In this document: one piece after another, positions 52,170 to 61,066 of the stretch | How the letters are laid out: each line of letters opens with the position of its first letter | Position numbering within the stretch: the first letter of the stretch is position 1 | NCBI GenBank assembly: GCA_963662175.1 | Contig: OY759216.1 | Coordinates: 36,597,087 to 36,661,086, forward strand | Reading direction: 5' to 3' | From: Aradus depressus | Taxonomy: Eukaryota > Arthropoda > Insecta > Hemiptera > Aradidae | Length of the DNA stretch: 64,000 nt | Made by a program: the position numbers and the translations under genes | The notes under the pieces: model-generated | Seen by the model: only the letters and a program-made list of their open reading frames with translations | Databases searched by the model: none | Told to the model about the DNA's origin: nothing

Positions 52170-52932
52170 AAAAATCTGTGTGTCTGTGAACACGAAAACT
52201 CCCGATAGAATGAATGTATCGACACGAATTTTATACTTGAATCCAAAACTCTTTAACAATAACATCTATTGTTTTTTTGGACAAATCGGCCAAAGAAAAG
52301 GGGATGAGGGGGGCGGCTCAACTCTAAAACCCCCAAAACTGCCGATGTAATGAATATATCGACATGAAATTTTATATTTGATGTCAAAACCCAAAGAGGA
52401 CATAACTGGGAGAATAAGTACTAAGATGTATCAGTCCAACATTTATTAAACCAGGACTAGTTTCGTCAGTAAACTGACATCTTCAGGTGGAATCTTGCTA
52501 GAGAAGAGGTCAACGGACACATACGAATATCAGGGACTAACACTTCAGTATAATAAATGTTGGACTGATACATCTTAGTACTTATTCAACAAGTAAGTTC
52601 ACTACATCTGCCTACCACCAAGAAATATAACCTGTGAAATTTCAGCGATATCAACTGAAGGAAAGGGGGGTTCAGGGGAGGGGGCTTTATTCAAAAACCC
52701 TAATAACTGCCGATGTAGAAGCAGAGTTTTAGCACAAACGGTCTATTGGCTTTGGAGGGAGAACTAAAAAGTAATTGATTATTTCGTGCTGGGGAAGTAC
52801 TTATTTCGTGATTCGTCTACGACTTTTTTTTATTTTTTTGGAATCAGGTAGTCGGAAAACATGAAATTCCGGTGATAACTCAACACCGAGTTTCAGAGCG
52901 ATTACATAAACGTATATCTGGAGGAAGTATAA
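52170..52932 (-). mobile_element. Family P, minus strand, interrupted at 52407-52626
   Basis: Segments 52170-52406 (CACGAAAACTCCCGATAGAA, GAGGACATAAC) and 52632-52830 (CTGTGAAATTTCAGCGATAT, GCTGGGGAAGTACTTATTTC) join seamlessly when the insertion is removed; compare 24310-24345 in another P copy. 52840-52932 is a plus-oriented right end after a T-run junction. Confidence 0.78.
52407..52626 (-). mobile_element. 220-bp hammerhead-bearing element with 5-bp TSD and 37-bp inverted repeats
   Basis: Inserted into a P copy with ATAAC duplicated (52402-52406, 52627-52631), so both ends are exact. Inside, GAATAAGTACTAAGATGTAT... at 52411-52448 is the exact inverse of 52550-52587. Minus strand 52490-52451: CCAC, CTGAAGA, T, stem GTCAG..CTGAC with loop TTTA, GAAA, short stem AC/GT, C, then CTGG (pairs with CCA upstream). 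All hammerhead core positions are present. No ORF. A partial inverted terminal repeat plus a hammerhead resembles nonautonomous Penelope-type elements. Confidence 0.72.
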
Positions 52933-53439
52933 ACTGACATTATTGTATATTATTACTTATACCTGTTACATTGATTATAATGATTGATGATTTTAATCGA
53001 ATAATTGATTGAATATAATTGTAATTACAGATCCTTAAAGGGAGCGAGCCTTGGTAACTACCAGAAATCAGAACTCCTACATATTACAGGAGACAAAGAC
53101 CGACTCTCCTGTGACAGACGCGGAGAAGAAATATAATATAAATTCCATGTTGAGTTTTTCACCGGAATTTCATTGTTTCCAAACCTGTGTGTGTGTGTGT
53201 GTGTTCGTGTGTGTGAACACACGTACATGATTTAGTTCAGGGGGTAAACAAATTGACCCAGACGGTTCAGCCAGGTCAAAAGGTCACAGTGTCTGACGGG
53301 CACGCAACTTCTAACGGGAATAACGTCCATTTTATTGCATCCATCTTCTCATATTTCACACAATTTGAAGGTTAATTAGTTTTACGCTTTCCAGTAGCCA
53401 CGTGTTCATTTAATTTAGTTTTTTTAATACTTCACATCT

Positions 53440-53605
53440 TATCATTTTGAGGCCGGTGGTTTGTGACACCTCTCTCAGCATAAATGGCAATTTCTGATGC
53501 CTCACGGCTTACTTAAGACGTTTAAAATCTCACACATTTGAAATTTGATTTGCTACATTTTTGATTTCGAAAAGTCAACCATTGAAAGGCTATTTTATTG
53601 TTCGC
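53440..53605. repeat. Family T repeat, short copy
   Basis: TTTGTGACACCTCTCTCAGC, TTTCTGATGCCTCACGGCTT and TTTGATTTGCTACATTTTTG, with TTTCGAAAAGTCAACCATTG, parallel 17855-18075 with an internal deletion. Confidence 0.55.
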
Positions 53606-53639
53606 TCAACCACAACAACCCACCACAACCTAGACCATC

Positions 53640-53828
53640 ACCAGCACCACAGAGTGCTCTTTCGTCGCTCGACTTTAATAGTGGAAGTCCTAAATTTTCC
53701 CCCTAGGTTTATTCACCTAGGGTAGGGGACTTCAACGAGTACCTGACATTGCACAGGTTCCAATCCGAAGGACAGAGTGCTCAAGGTTTTTTCACCTCCC
53801 AGATAAAAAACCTAAGGACCTCGGTAGA
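53640..53828 (-). mobile_element. SINE-1, minus strand, both ends missing
   Basis: CAGAGTGCTCTTTCGTCGCT, TTCACCTAGGGTAGGGGACT, AACGAGTACCTGACATTGCA; breaks off at AAGGACCTCGGTAGAAGG. Confidence 0.78.
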
Positions 53829-53970
53829 AGGGATGTCTACTAGAATAGGAGTTTCTGAAATCAAGGACGTTTCTGACAAAAATGTCGAATTTTTACATTT
53901 TGTAGACAAGGACCTCGACTAAAAAATGTGAAAAATGTTTTAAAGCAAAAAGAGACCTCTATGTTTGAAT
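53829..53970. repeat. Repeat U, copy 1
   Basis: GTCTACTAGAATAGGAGTTT, CTGAAATCAAGGACGTTTCT, GACAAAAATGTCGAATTTTT recurs at 55959-56080 in the same orientation (about 90% over 75 bp). Confidence 0.75.
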
Positions 53971-54200
53971 AGGGTAACTCAATTTGATTTCCCCCTTTTG
54001 AACTTCGTTTTGGGGCACGCTGGACAGATGGATCCAACTTGACACTCAGATGAATCTATAATTTCTTTTACCCCTTCTCTACTATTACGTAATTTTACAT
54101 GGAATATTTTAATACTAATTATTTTTATGTATTTTCAGTGTTTGATAATAAGTTTAATATTATCACTTTTTATCTTACATAACTTCTTTATTATAAACTA

Positions 54201-54735
54201 GCAGTAATACCCAGCGTTGCCCGGGGAACTTTGACTTTTCTCCCAATATCTCCTATTAGGCTATTCAGTTCCTCGACAGTACATTCATGATGTTATAATT
54301 TTCAATTATTCATACGGAATAAGGCTTATAGTCCTTCAACTGTAGTAACGCTAGCTTTGGAGCTAAAACTAATTTATTCAAAAAGATTTCTCATTAATCG
54401 TTGCAATGGTTTTCGAGTTACAAAGATTGTGTGAGTGGATGCTGGGATAGACCAGGGGTTGATTAAAAAATAGACCTTAACCTTCCGGTAGATAAAACTT
54501 ATCTATTCAAAAAGATTCCTCATTAATCATTGCAGTGGTTTTTGAGTTACAAAGATTGTGTGGGTGGATGCTGGAATGGACCAGATATTGAGGTACTAAT
54601 ACGCCTATAACCTTCCACAGACGATGACGAACAAATTTAAAAAAAAATTAATCAAATCCATCAAGCCGTTCGTGAGTTATAGCGGTACAACGCACAGACA
54701 TTTTCAGCTTTATATATATGATGATTGTTGACTTG
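54201..54735 (+). repeat. Repeat with CCCAGCGTTGCCCGGGG leader and ~135-bp internal tandem
   Basis: Starts ACTAGCAGTAATACCCAGCG; contains two tandem modules (AATTTATTCAAAAAGATTTC, GTTACAAAGATTGTGTGAGT, GGATGCTGGGATAGACCAG repeated about 127 bp later) and ends near AGACATTTTCAGCTTTATAT. Related leader at 29840-29876 (minus). No ORF kept. Class unknown. Confidence 0.65.
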
Positions 54736-55137
54736 AACTGTAACAGTTCGTAAATTCCAATGAAGTTTTAAAAACCATTTTTTGATTAAGTATGTTTAGA
54801 CTCACTACATGATGCAGGCAGATAATTGCCGTAACTAGTTGTGGAATAAATAAAATATATGGTTGGATTGGATACCTTGGTATTATTTATTCATGTAGTG
54901 GGATAGTGTGCCGTGAGAGGGAGTTCATATATTCATGCGAAGTTTGAATGTTAGGTTATTGCAAGTTTAGCCGAATGTGTGTGTTTCGGGTTTTTGAAAC
55001 AGGCGATACATTCCACAATTTTAAAAAACAGAGGGAACAGCAAGTGCCCTTCATGCTTTGACCTGCGGAGGACCGTGTTCTTACAGTTTTTGATATAGGA
55101 AAGAAAAAACAGGAAGACAATTACAAAAAAAACTTAC

Positions 55138-55237
55138 CATGTTGCCGTGATAGGGTCTTCGTCAGTGACCACTCGAAGGATATATAGGAGACAGGAAAGG
55201 AGCTTAAAAAATAGATTTGCTATCCGGATACGTAAAC
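55138..55237 (-). CDS. SLO2: SLO2/KCNT potassium channel exon: S1
   Basis: Second exon found, 100 bp. Acceptor CTGTTTTCAG|GT, donor ATG|gtaagt. Two bases (GT) complete a Ser codon begun by A of the previous exon; 32 codons follow; TG starts a Cys codon finished by T of the next exon. It encodes LRIRIANLFFKLLSCLLY, then ILRVVTDEDPITAT. 'SLRIRI-x-N' followed by the S1 helix 'LLxCLLYIxRV' matches Slack/SLO2. A LINE RNase H fragment lies just 5' of it (from about 55290) in the upstream intron. Confidence 0.96.
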
Positions 55238-55289
55238 CTGAAAACAGAAATAAGAAAAACAGTTATAAATAGGAAATTGTATGGAAGCG

Positions 55290-55720
55290 AATAATTTTGG
55301 CGGAGAGTTTTTGGCAATATTGCTAGCTACGAATAACTCGATTGAGGATAACTCAAAGGAGAAGTTTGGCCTTCTGATTGACTCGCAGGCCGCAATCAGC
55401 ACACTTCGCTGAATGTTGTGCTGCTTTGCAGGCGTGGACCCCTGGCCACTGTGGGATCCCAGGTAACGAAGAGGCTCATAGGCAAAGAAGGATCGCAGAT
55501 GGGACATCCAACCACCTTCACCAACCTGGAGCTCTAGGAAGGTGGCGGTGGCCAATTTCAGAATGCTCACAGGAGACGACTGCCTCAAGAAATATTTGGT
55601 GGATAGGAGTGACCGACTCCCCGATATGCCCGCTCTGCAACGATGAAGGAATGAGGATCACCTGCTCTGCGCTGGTTGATGTCCAAGACCAGGGTAGGTA
55701 CCATGTCCCACGATAAATAT
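55290..55720 (+). pseudogene. LINE RNase H domain and C-terminal knuckle
   Basis: Plus strand reads IDSQAAISTLR (the RNase H D-S-Q-A-A-I motif), then AWTPGHCGIPGNEEAHRQR (W-x-P-G-H-x-G-I-x-G-N-E-x-A-x), then SPICPLCNDEG, part of the C-terminal zinc knuckle. Jockey/I-type LINEs with RNase H have this order. A stop and a frameshift make it inactive. It lies antisense to SLO2. Confidence 0.78.
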
Positions 55721-55767
55721 AAGGCGTTATTGCATTGGACTGCTAAACACCGCATGACAATTTAAGA

Positions 55768-56361
55768 TAAATGAAATAGCCGGTGATTCACCGACAACTT
55801 TTTTTTTATGCTATAGAAGTTGCATTGTCCTCGTTGCGCTCTGGTAGTAGGCGATCACCTAGTAGTTAATGCCCGGGCGTGAGTCACAATAACTAACTAA
55901 AAAAATATTATTTAAAAAAAATATATAATTTTTTTTTAATCCCTTTTTGGCTCTTGGGGTCTACTAGAATAGGAGCTTCTGAAATCAAGGACGTTTCTGA
56001 CAAAAATGTCGAATTTTTACAATTTGTAGAGGACACTCCACAAAATATATGAAAAATGGTTTGAATAATCTCTTAAAGCAAAAAGAGACATATCGCTCAT
56101 GGGCTGCAATAGTGGCACAACTCAAAAACAGATGTTTTGAAATAAATGAGTATAAAGTTTTTGTTATTTATGACATTAATTACATCCGCTAAACGCCAAA
56201 AAGGGGCATAGGATAATAGTTAAATATTGGGACTCACGCACGGGCATTAACTACTACGTGATATCGCCTACTACCAGAGTGCAACGAGGACAATGCAACT
56301 TCAATAGCAGGGGAAATAAAAAAAAAGTTGTCGGTGAATCACCGGCTATTTCATTTATTAA
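55768..56361. repeat. Inverted-repeat structure: P left end + SINE-1 tail, arms ~130 bp, repeat U in the loop
   Basis: Left arm 55768-55897: AATAGCCGGTGATTCACCGA, GTTGCATTGTCCTCGTTGCG, CTCTGGTAGTAGGCGAT, GCCCGGGCGTGAGTCAC. Right arm 56222-56361 is its reverse complement at about 90%. Each arm joins a P left end to a SINE-1 3' end at the same point, so the chimeric junction arose once and was then inverted and duplicated. The loop contains repeat U. Confidence 0.75.
55959..56080. repeat. Repeat U, copy 2
   Basis: GTCTACTAGAATAGGAGCTT, CTGAAATCAAGGACGTTTCT; see 53829. It lies in the loop of the inverted-repeat structure. Confidence 0.75.
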
Positions 56362-56610
56362 AAATTTAGTATGAAGATTCAGAACTCCATTATCATTTTT
56401 TTGCCAAAATGATCGATTAGCTTTAGAGGAAAGAGCGAAAATCGATTAATTTGTTCGTACTGGGGAAGTACATTTCCGGTAATCCACCAACTTGTTTTTT
56501 TTTTTCATTTAAGGAATCAGACTGACGATCGAAAAACATTAAATTCCGTTGAAAACTACATGGAATTTTTTATCGATTACATAATTTCCACTTATCTGGG
56601 AAAGTAAAAC
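56362..56610. repeat. Family P: inverted left part then plus right end
   Basis: 56365-56497 is minus (AAAATTTAGTATGAAGATTC, ACTGGGGAAGTACATTTCCG, GTAATCCACC) and 56513-56610 is plus (CGAAAAACATTAAATTCCGT, TATCGATTACATAATTTCCA). Confidence 0.65.
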
Positions 56611-56935
56611 ATATGAACGAATACATGATAGGAACAGATGTTCAAAATGTTCCCTAGTGGTCTATTGGCAACAATTTTGAATTTCAAAAAACTGTTTTTC
56701 ATCCAGGATAATGAAGATTGATACCCAAGCGGGACCCTCCCAGTTCCATGTTGAGCCAGTATTGGGCCTCCTACCTGCCCAACACAGCATTGGATATTCC
56801 CTGTTATTCAAATAGGACAACGATTTCCACTTGAAAAGTGGCTACATTTGACCTTTAGCCTTCACTATCCCCATACCTGTACCTAGTATCAAAAAGGGAA
56901 GTTATTAGTATCAAATCGGTCAAAAAATCGATACT
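56611..56935. other. Intron sequence with a GC-richer patch, unrecognised
   Basis: 56715-56800 (CAAGCGGGACCCTCCCAGTT, CCTCCTACCTGCCCAACACA) has no attached domain. Confidence 0.3.
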
Positions 56936-56939
56936 AAAC

Positions 56940-57128
56940 TGACGTAGTATGATAGTAGTACAGAGGCGTTTCCGTGCAGACATGTCAGAAGGTAGTACGC
57001 ACACTAGAGTGGTACAGACACAGAGAGGACCACTTCCCCACATATGTCATCCCCCACCACTTTGCTCAACTCTCACCGATTACGGCAATGTACTTCTCCT
57101 ACTGGTGAATCCTACTCATTCAGATAGG
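56940..57128 (+). repeat. Repeat V (CCGTTTCCTTACAGACATGT type), copy 1
   Basis: GGCGTTTCCGTGCAGACATG, TCAGAAGGTAGTACGCACAC, TAGAGTGGTACAGACACAGA correspond to 61506-61585. Coding-like composition; function unknown. Confidence 0.5.
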
Positions 57129-57290
57129 TGAGTTTCCGATAGGCAAGGAGAGGAAGGCAAATATTCACAACTATTATAAAAACATCGGCTGCCTTTGAAG
57201 TAAATTATGGTAATATGATTTTACACGTGGCAATATTGAGTGGAACTGCCTTTTGATAGAACAGTTATCGCATTCATAAAAAAAAAAAGT

Positions 57291-57534
57291 CCTGGATAAA
57301 TCAACGGCAGTGTACCTCCCCAGCACAAATTAATCAATTTATTTGTAAAACAATAAATTTCTGGATTCACATATATTTCTTTCATCGGAAGTTATCGTGT
57401 TTATAGACATACATACATAGACTTTTTTTTTTGAATCTGGGGGTGAAAAAATATGGAATTCCAGTAAAAACTCAAAATGGAATTTCTTACCGATTACATA
57501 ACTTTTCCTATACTTCGTATAGCTGGGGAAGTAA
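57291..57534 (+). mobile_element. Family P, miniature copy (~240 bp) with both ends
   Basis: Left end ACGGCAGTGTACCTCCCCAG, CACAAATTAATCAATTTATT runs after about 40 bp straight into the right part (TTCATCGGAAGTTATCGTGT, CTTACCGATTACATAACTTT, hairpin CTATACTTCGTATAGCTGGG). It lost two modules; the cleanest small derivative in the window. It ends about 150 bp from a SLO2 exon. Confidence 0.8.
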
Positions 57535-57686
57535 AATACAGGTATAGGCATATATCGTCTTTTTAGTTATATAGCGTTTTTTTAGTTCAGTGAATAATGT
57601 TTTGTAGATGCTACTTGGACCTATCCGAATAATGAAGTTTCACCGGACAGATATTATAAGCAAATATATTATTAAACCATACTTAC

Positions 57687-57766
57687 TAGATCTTTGATTC
57701 TTAATAAAATAAAGTTGAAGTCTCTCTTTAAATGTGTTTTCGTTGACGTAATATTCTACACGAACC
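57687..57766 (-). CDS. SLO2: SLO2/KCNT potassium channel exon: N-terminal segment before S1
   Basis: First exon found in this window, 80 bp. Acceptor CTGTTACAG|G, donor TCTA|gtaagt. One base completes a codon from an upstream exon (probably Arg), then 26 codons: [20 protein letters not shown], then IKNQRS, then A of a split Ser codon. '[31 protein letters not shown]' is the most conserved cytoplasmic N-terminal stretch of Slack/SLO2 (sodium-activated, plasma-membrane K+ channels). Transcription runs toward lower coordinates. I did not find the preceding exon up to 64000. Across all six exons the frame is open for 211 codons without a stop. Confidence 0.96.
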
Positions 57767-58015
57767 CTGTAACAGAAAAGTTTAAATCAGTATTATGGAT
57801 AGCTTATTAATATTTTGGTTTTGGGGGAAGGTGTGCAAAATATAAATGCAAAATAAAAATACGAATTGTAGGATAGAAAGAGCAACTGAGAATTCATATT
57901 ATTATTTTTATATTAACAACATTAAAATGAGGCTCCAGGAGACCGCTATATAACGAGGAACTCTCCAGAAAATCATGTATATTATTACTATTAAGGGTTG
58001 TTCCTTAAGAGGAAA
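57767..58015. other. SLO2 intron, AT-rich
   Basis: No feature recognised upstream of the exon acceptor. Confidence 0.4.
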
Positions 58016-58510
58016 GTAATGAATGTGGGGAGAGAGGACGAAGAAATTCACTTAACAGGAGATAAAGAGTTAGAGCAAGTGGAGGAGTACGAGTAACTGG
58101 GAGTGAAGATCTGCAGGGACGGAAGAATAGACAAGGATAGGATGAGGAAGACTGCCAGATGTCTACTACCAGTAACACTCTTACCGGGAAAAGAGAGGTC
58201 AGGAGTTAGAGCAGGTGGAAGAGTATGAGTACCTGGGAGTGAAGATCTGCAGGGACGAAAGGATAGACCAGGAGGTGTAGAAGGCACCAGAACAAACTTC
58301 AGGTCTACAGGGCCGTCTTCCTCCACATCATCCTGTACAGCGCCGAAGGCTCGACTATGATAGGAAAACATGCCAGCAAGATCACGACCATTGAAATGAA
58401 GTTCCTTCGGAGAAATGCAGGAAAATTAGAGGAACGACTCGATCCCTGAAAACCTGGGGTGAAGCCCTTGAAGGAAACTCTGGAGAAACAGGAAAAATAA
58501 AAGAAGAAGA
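58016..58510 (+). pseudogene. LINE RT C-terminal half, frameshifted, with local duplication
   Basis: ELEQVEEYEYLGVKICRDER (thumb motif 'EQV-x-x-F/Y-x-YLGV-x-I') occurs twice: GAGTTAGAGCAAGTGGAGGA at 58066 and GAGTTAGAGCAGGTGGAAGA at 58204, about 137 bp apart. Downstream, frames read QVYRAVFLHHILYSAE and TTIEMKFLRRNAGK, matching 'LLPTLLYGAE...x-EM-x-FLRR-x-x-G' of insect endonuclease-RT LINEs. Type resembles the tail at 1-136. Confidence 0.7.
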
Positions 58511-59100
58511 ACAACAATATGTGAACTTTTTTTAAATGACATTGGATTTTTTTTTGTTGATAGAAGTATCCTTCTCTAGCAGCACCATTCGGTCATGGTA
58601 AAGAATAAATGAAACCAATTGTAGGATAAAAGAACTCAGAACTAATATATGTGAAAAAAATGTGAACGTAAATGATACTAGGTTTGTTTTTGTTACAACT
58701 TTTTTTCTAGGAGCGCCATTTAGTCTTGGAAACCTTTTGGTCTGCCCTATTTTGCTTCGTTTACGCAACTGATTAGAAAAAAGAAGAAAATAATGATAAC
58801 ATATTAACTACAATAAATATATTGTACATATTATATATATTACATATATTATGTATTACCTACATGTAATACTTATGTGAGAAGATAAATCATATTCTCC
58901 ATATTTTCTATATGGTTAAGCTGAGATGGGCCACTATCACGACTATCTGATTTGATGGGGGAATACTTTATTGAGCATAAAATTTCTTTACTCCTGGGGA
59001 CGAGGTGTGAAGTTACCTTCTCTTAAATTCTGAAAGCAATATTACAAGAGGGAAAAAAGAAAAGAAAAAAAGATTGTCGAAGGAGCTCTTTCTTTGTTTT
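58511..59100. other. AT-rich flank/intron sequence
   Basis: Nothing recognised; (TATATTACATATATTATG) low complexity near 58830. Confidence 0.3.
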
Positions 59101-59276
59101 TGCGATTCATGCCCAAGCTTTAACTGTCATGTCATAACGTGCACATGAGCCCGAATTTAGGAAGTCCTAACCAGTCTAATCAGATTAAATTACCTAGGGT
59201 CTGGTGTCATTAACGAGTACCTGATATCGCGCTGGCTCGGGACTACTACTTAACGGCCCATCAGTCGGTCAACCAG
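59101..59276 (-). mobile_element. SINE-1, minus strand, degraded
   Basis: GATTCATGCCCAAGCTTTAA, TTAACGAGTACCTGATATCG, GGCTCGGGACTACTACTTAA; head missing. Confidence 0.72.
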
Positions 59277-59382
59277 ATAATCAATGTAAAATAGTTAATT
59301 TATTTATTGGTTTAAACATAACTCTCCAATTTATATGATATAATATTATAAAAATTGTATATTTTAAATTGTTTTATAATGT

Positions 59383-59738
59383 ATTGAACTGATTCCAGGT
59401 CTACTTTGTGAAAATTCATAATGAACAGGATAAAGGAATATACACACACTAAAGAAAATATAAACACCAAACACTACTTGTCAATATTTTCACTATATTG
59501 GTCAAAATTACACAACTATAGTTTCGCCTCTTATGGCATTATCAAGTGAACTAAAGTTGTGAATAAAAAAAAAAACAAAAAAAAAAACAGTAGTAATCTC
59601 TGTTTAGTTCACTTGATAATGCCGTAAGAGGCGAAACTATAGTCGTGTAATTTTGACAAATATAGTTAAAATATTGACAAGTAGTGTGTGGAGTTTATAT
59701 TCCTTAAGTGTGTATATATTCCATTATCCTGTTTTATA
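59383..59738. mobile_element. Palindromic relative of the 30295-30827 element
   Basis: Arms 59426-59555 and 59603-59731 are reverse complements (a few mismatches), with a 47-bp A-rich loop. 59383-59427 is the inverse of the other end of the 30295-30827 element (TGTGAAAATTCATAATGAAC). Plus strand of the right arm: CAC (610-612), TTGATAA core (changed from CTGATGA), stem GCC..GGC (621-623 with 630-632), GAAA, short stem ACT/AGT around AT, C644, GTG (645-647) pairing with CAC (offsets from 59000). Stems intact, core mutated in two places. Confidence 0.7.
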
Positions 59739-59779
59739 ATGATTTGATAAGCTATATTTTTTTATTATTTTTTTTTCCG

Positions 59780-60056
59780 GGTGTACCGGCCCCTGAAGGT
59801 GGCTCAACGTCACCCGTCCGCCGCGTGGGGGGGAATAAGGGCACAATATAATTCTCGTTTATTTAATATTTTATTGCTGCTACGTCCGGCTGTAGAACGC
59901 GCCAATCGCCGGGACGTCCGGCCGGTTCCCTCAACCTACCTTATCGGCGTTTCCCGAGAAAACTCAGGACCAGGCATCCATGCTGCGTTGCGCCGAGGAA
60001 GGTCGCAGGTGGGCTGTGTTACAAGCAACCCGCTGTCATCACCGGAACCACGCTAA
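59780..60056 (+). repeat. GC-rich repeat GR1, copy 2
   Basis: CTGCTACGTCCGGCTGTAGA, CAACCTACCTTATCGGCGTT, TCCCGAGAAAACTCAGGACC, GGAAGGTCGCAGGTGGGCTG; same order as 35690-35975. It lies directly before the palindrome below. Confidence 0.6.
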
Positions 60057-60073
60057 ATTGCCTTCTTTACCTT

Positions 60074-60625
60074 CCTATTCCACTAAAGATATAAATATAT
60101 ATAACTACCGGTTTCGGCCTTACACCATCGTCAGGTCTAGTTATGAACTAAGTTAGTTTGCAGAGAGCGACCCTTCAAATACATCTCAGGTGAAAGGGTG
60201 CTATTAAAACTTGGGAGTCCCCCGGCTGTACCGTAAGCTATCTCATGAAATATTTCCTAACAAAACTCAGTTCTAAATTTACATAAAACAATATCATTAG
60301 ACTAATACATGGAAAAATAACAAATAAATAAATAAAAATACAAATAAAAAATAAAAATAAAATTAATAATAATATTGAGATTTAGATAACACGAAACATA
60401 TATGTGGAACCGAATATTAATAACAGATAATACAAACATATATGTGGAAACAGAACTATAGCTAACGGTACAGCCGGGGGACTCCCAAGTTTTAATAGCA
60501 CCCTTTCACCTGAGATGTATTTCAAGGGTCGCTCTCTGCAAACTAACTTAGTTCATAACTAGACCTGACGATGGTGTAAGGCCGAAACCGGTAGTTATAT
60601 ATATTTATATCTTTAGTGGAATAGG
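60074..60625. mobile_element. Palindromic element, 167-bp arms, hammerhead-like motif in each
   Basis: Arms 60074-60240 and 60459-60625 are reverse complements with only a couple of differences; the spacer of 218 bp is AT-rich with a direct repeat of AACATATATGTGGAAAC. Plus strand of the right arm: ATAAC (555-559), TAGAC, CTGACGA (565-571), stem GG..CC with a GTAA-type loop, GAAA (584-587), short stem AC/GT around CG, A593, GTTAT (594-598) pairing with ATAAC (offsets from 60000). All core bases are intact. No ORF. Confidence 0.75.
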
Positions 60626-60845
60626 CAATATTTCAAAAATAAGTTTGTCTTATTTATTTATTACAAGTTTCCACAATATGTCCGCGTTCCTCAACTTAGA
60701 AGTTATATTAAATTACTCTGTAGTGACGCTACAGTATGTTAAATTTACACTGATTTCCAATAGAACAGTTTATCATTAAAATGAGGTGCTACTCCATACT
60801 CTTTGGGATTCTTGTAAACATTTCTGTTTTGTTTAACATGATACA

Positions 60846-61066
60846 AAATGTAGTGTAAGGATTCGGAAGCCACTATGTAAGTCAAATATTTAGTTATAAC
60901 GCAAATGTTCGATTGGCTCGAGGGAGAGCGAAAACGATACATAGTCGATTATACATTTTTTTTTTAATCAGAGGGTCGGAAAAATGAAATTCCCGTCAAA
61001 ACTCAACATCGAATTTCTTACCGATTGAATAACTTCCTCTATGGGGAACAGCTGAGGAAGCAAAAA
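60846..61066. repeat. Family P: inverted left part then plus right end
   Basis: 60846-60950 is minus (GTAGTGTAAGGATTCGGAAG, ATTGGCTCGAGGGAGAGCGA) and 60968-61066 is plus (GAGGGTCGGAAAAATGAAAT, ACCGATTGAATAACTTCCTC). Confidence 0.62.

Noticed and set aside
55378..55716. 112-codon ORF next to a SLO2 exon as an alternative exon
   Set aside because: It is on the opposite strand and encodes LINE RNase H motifs.
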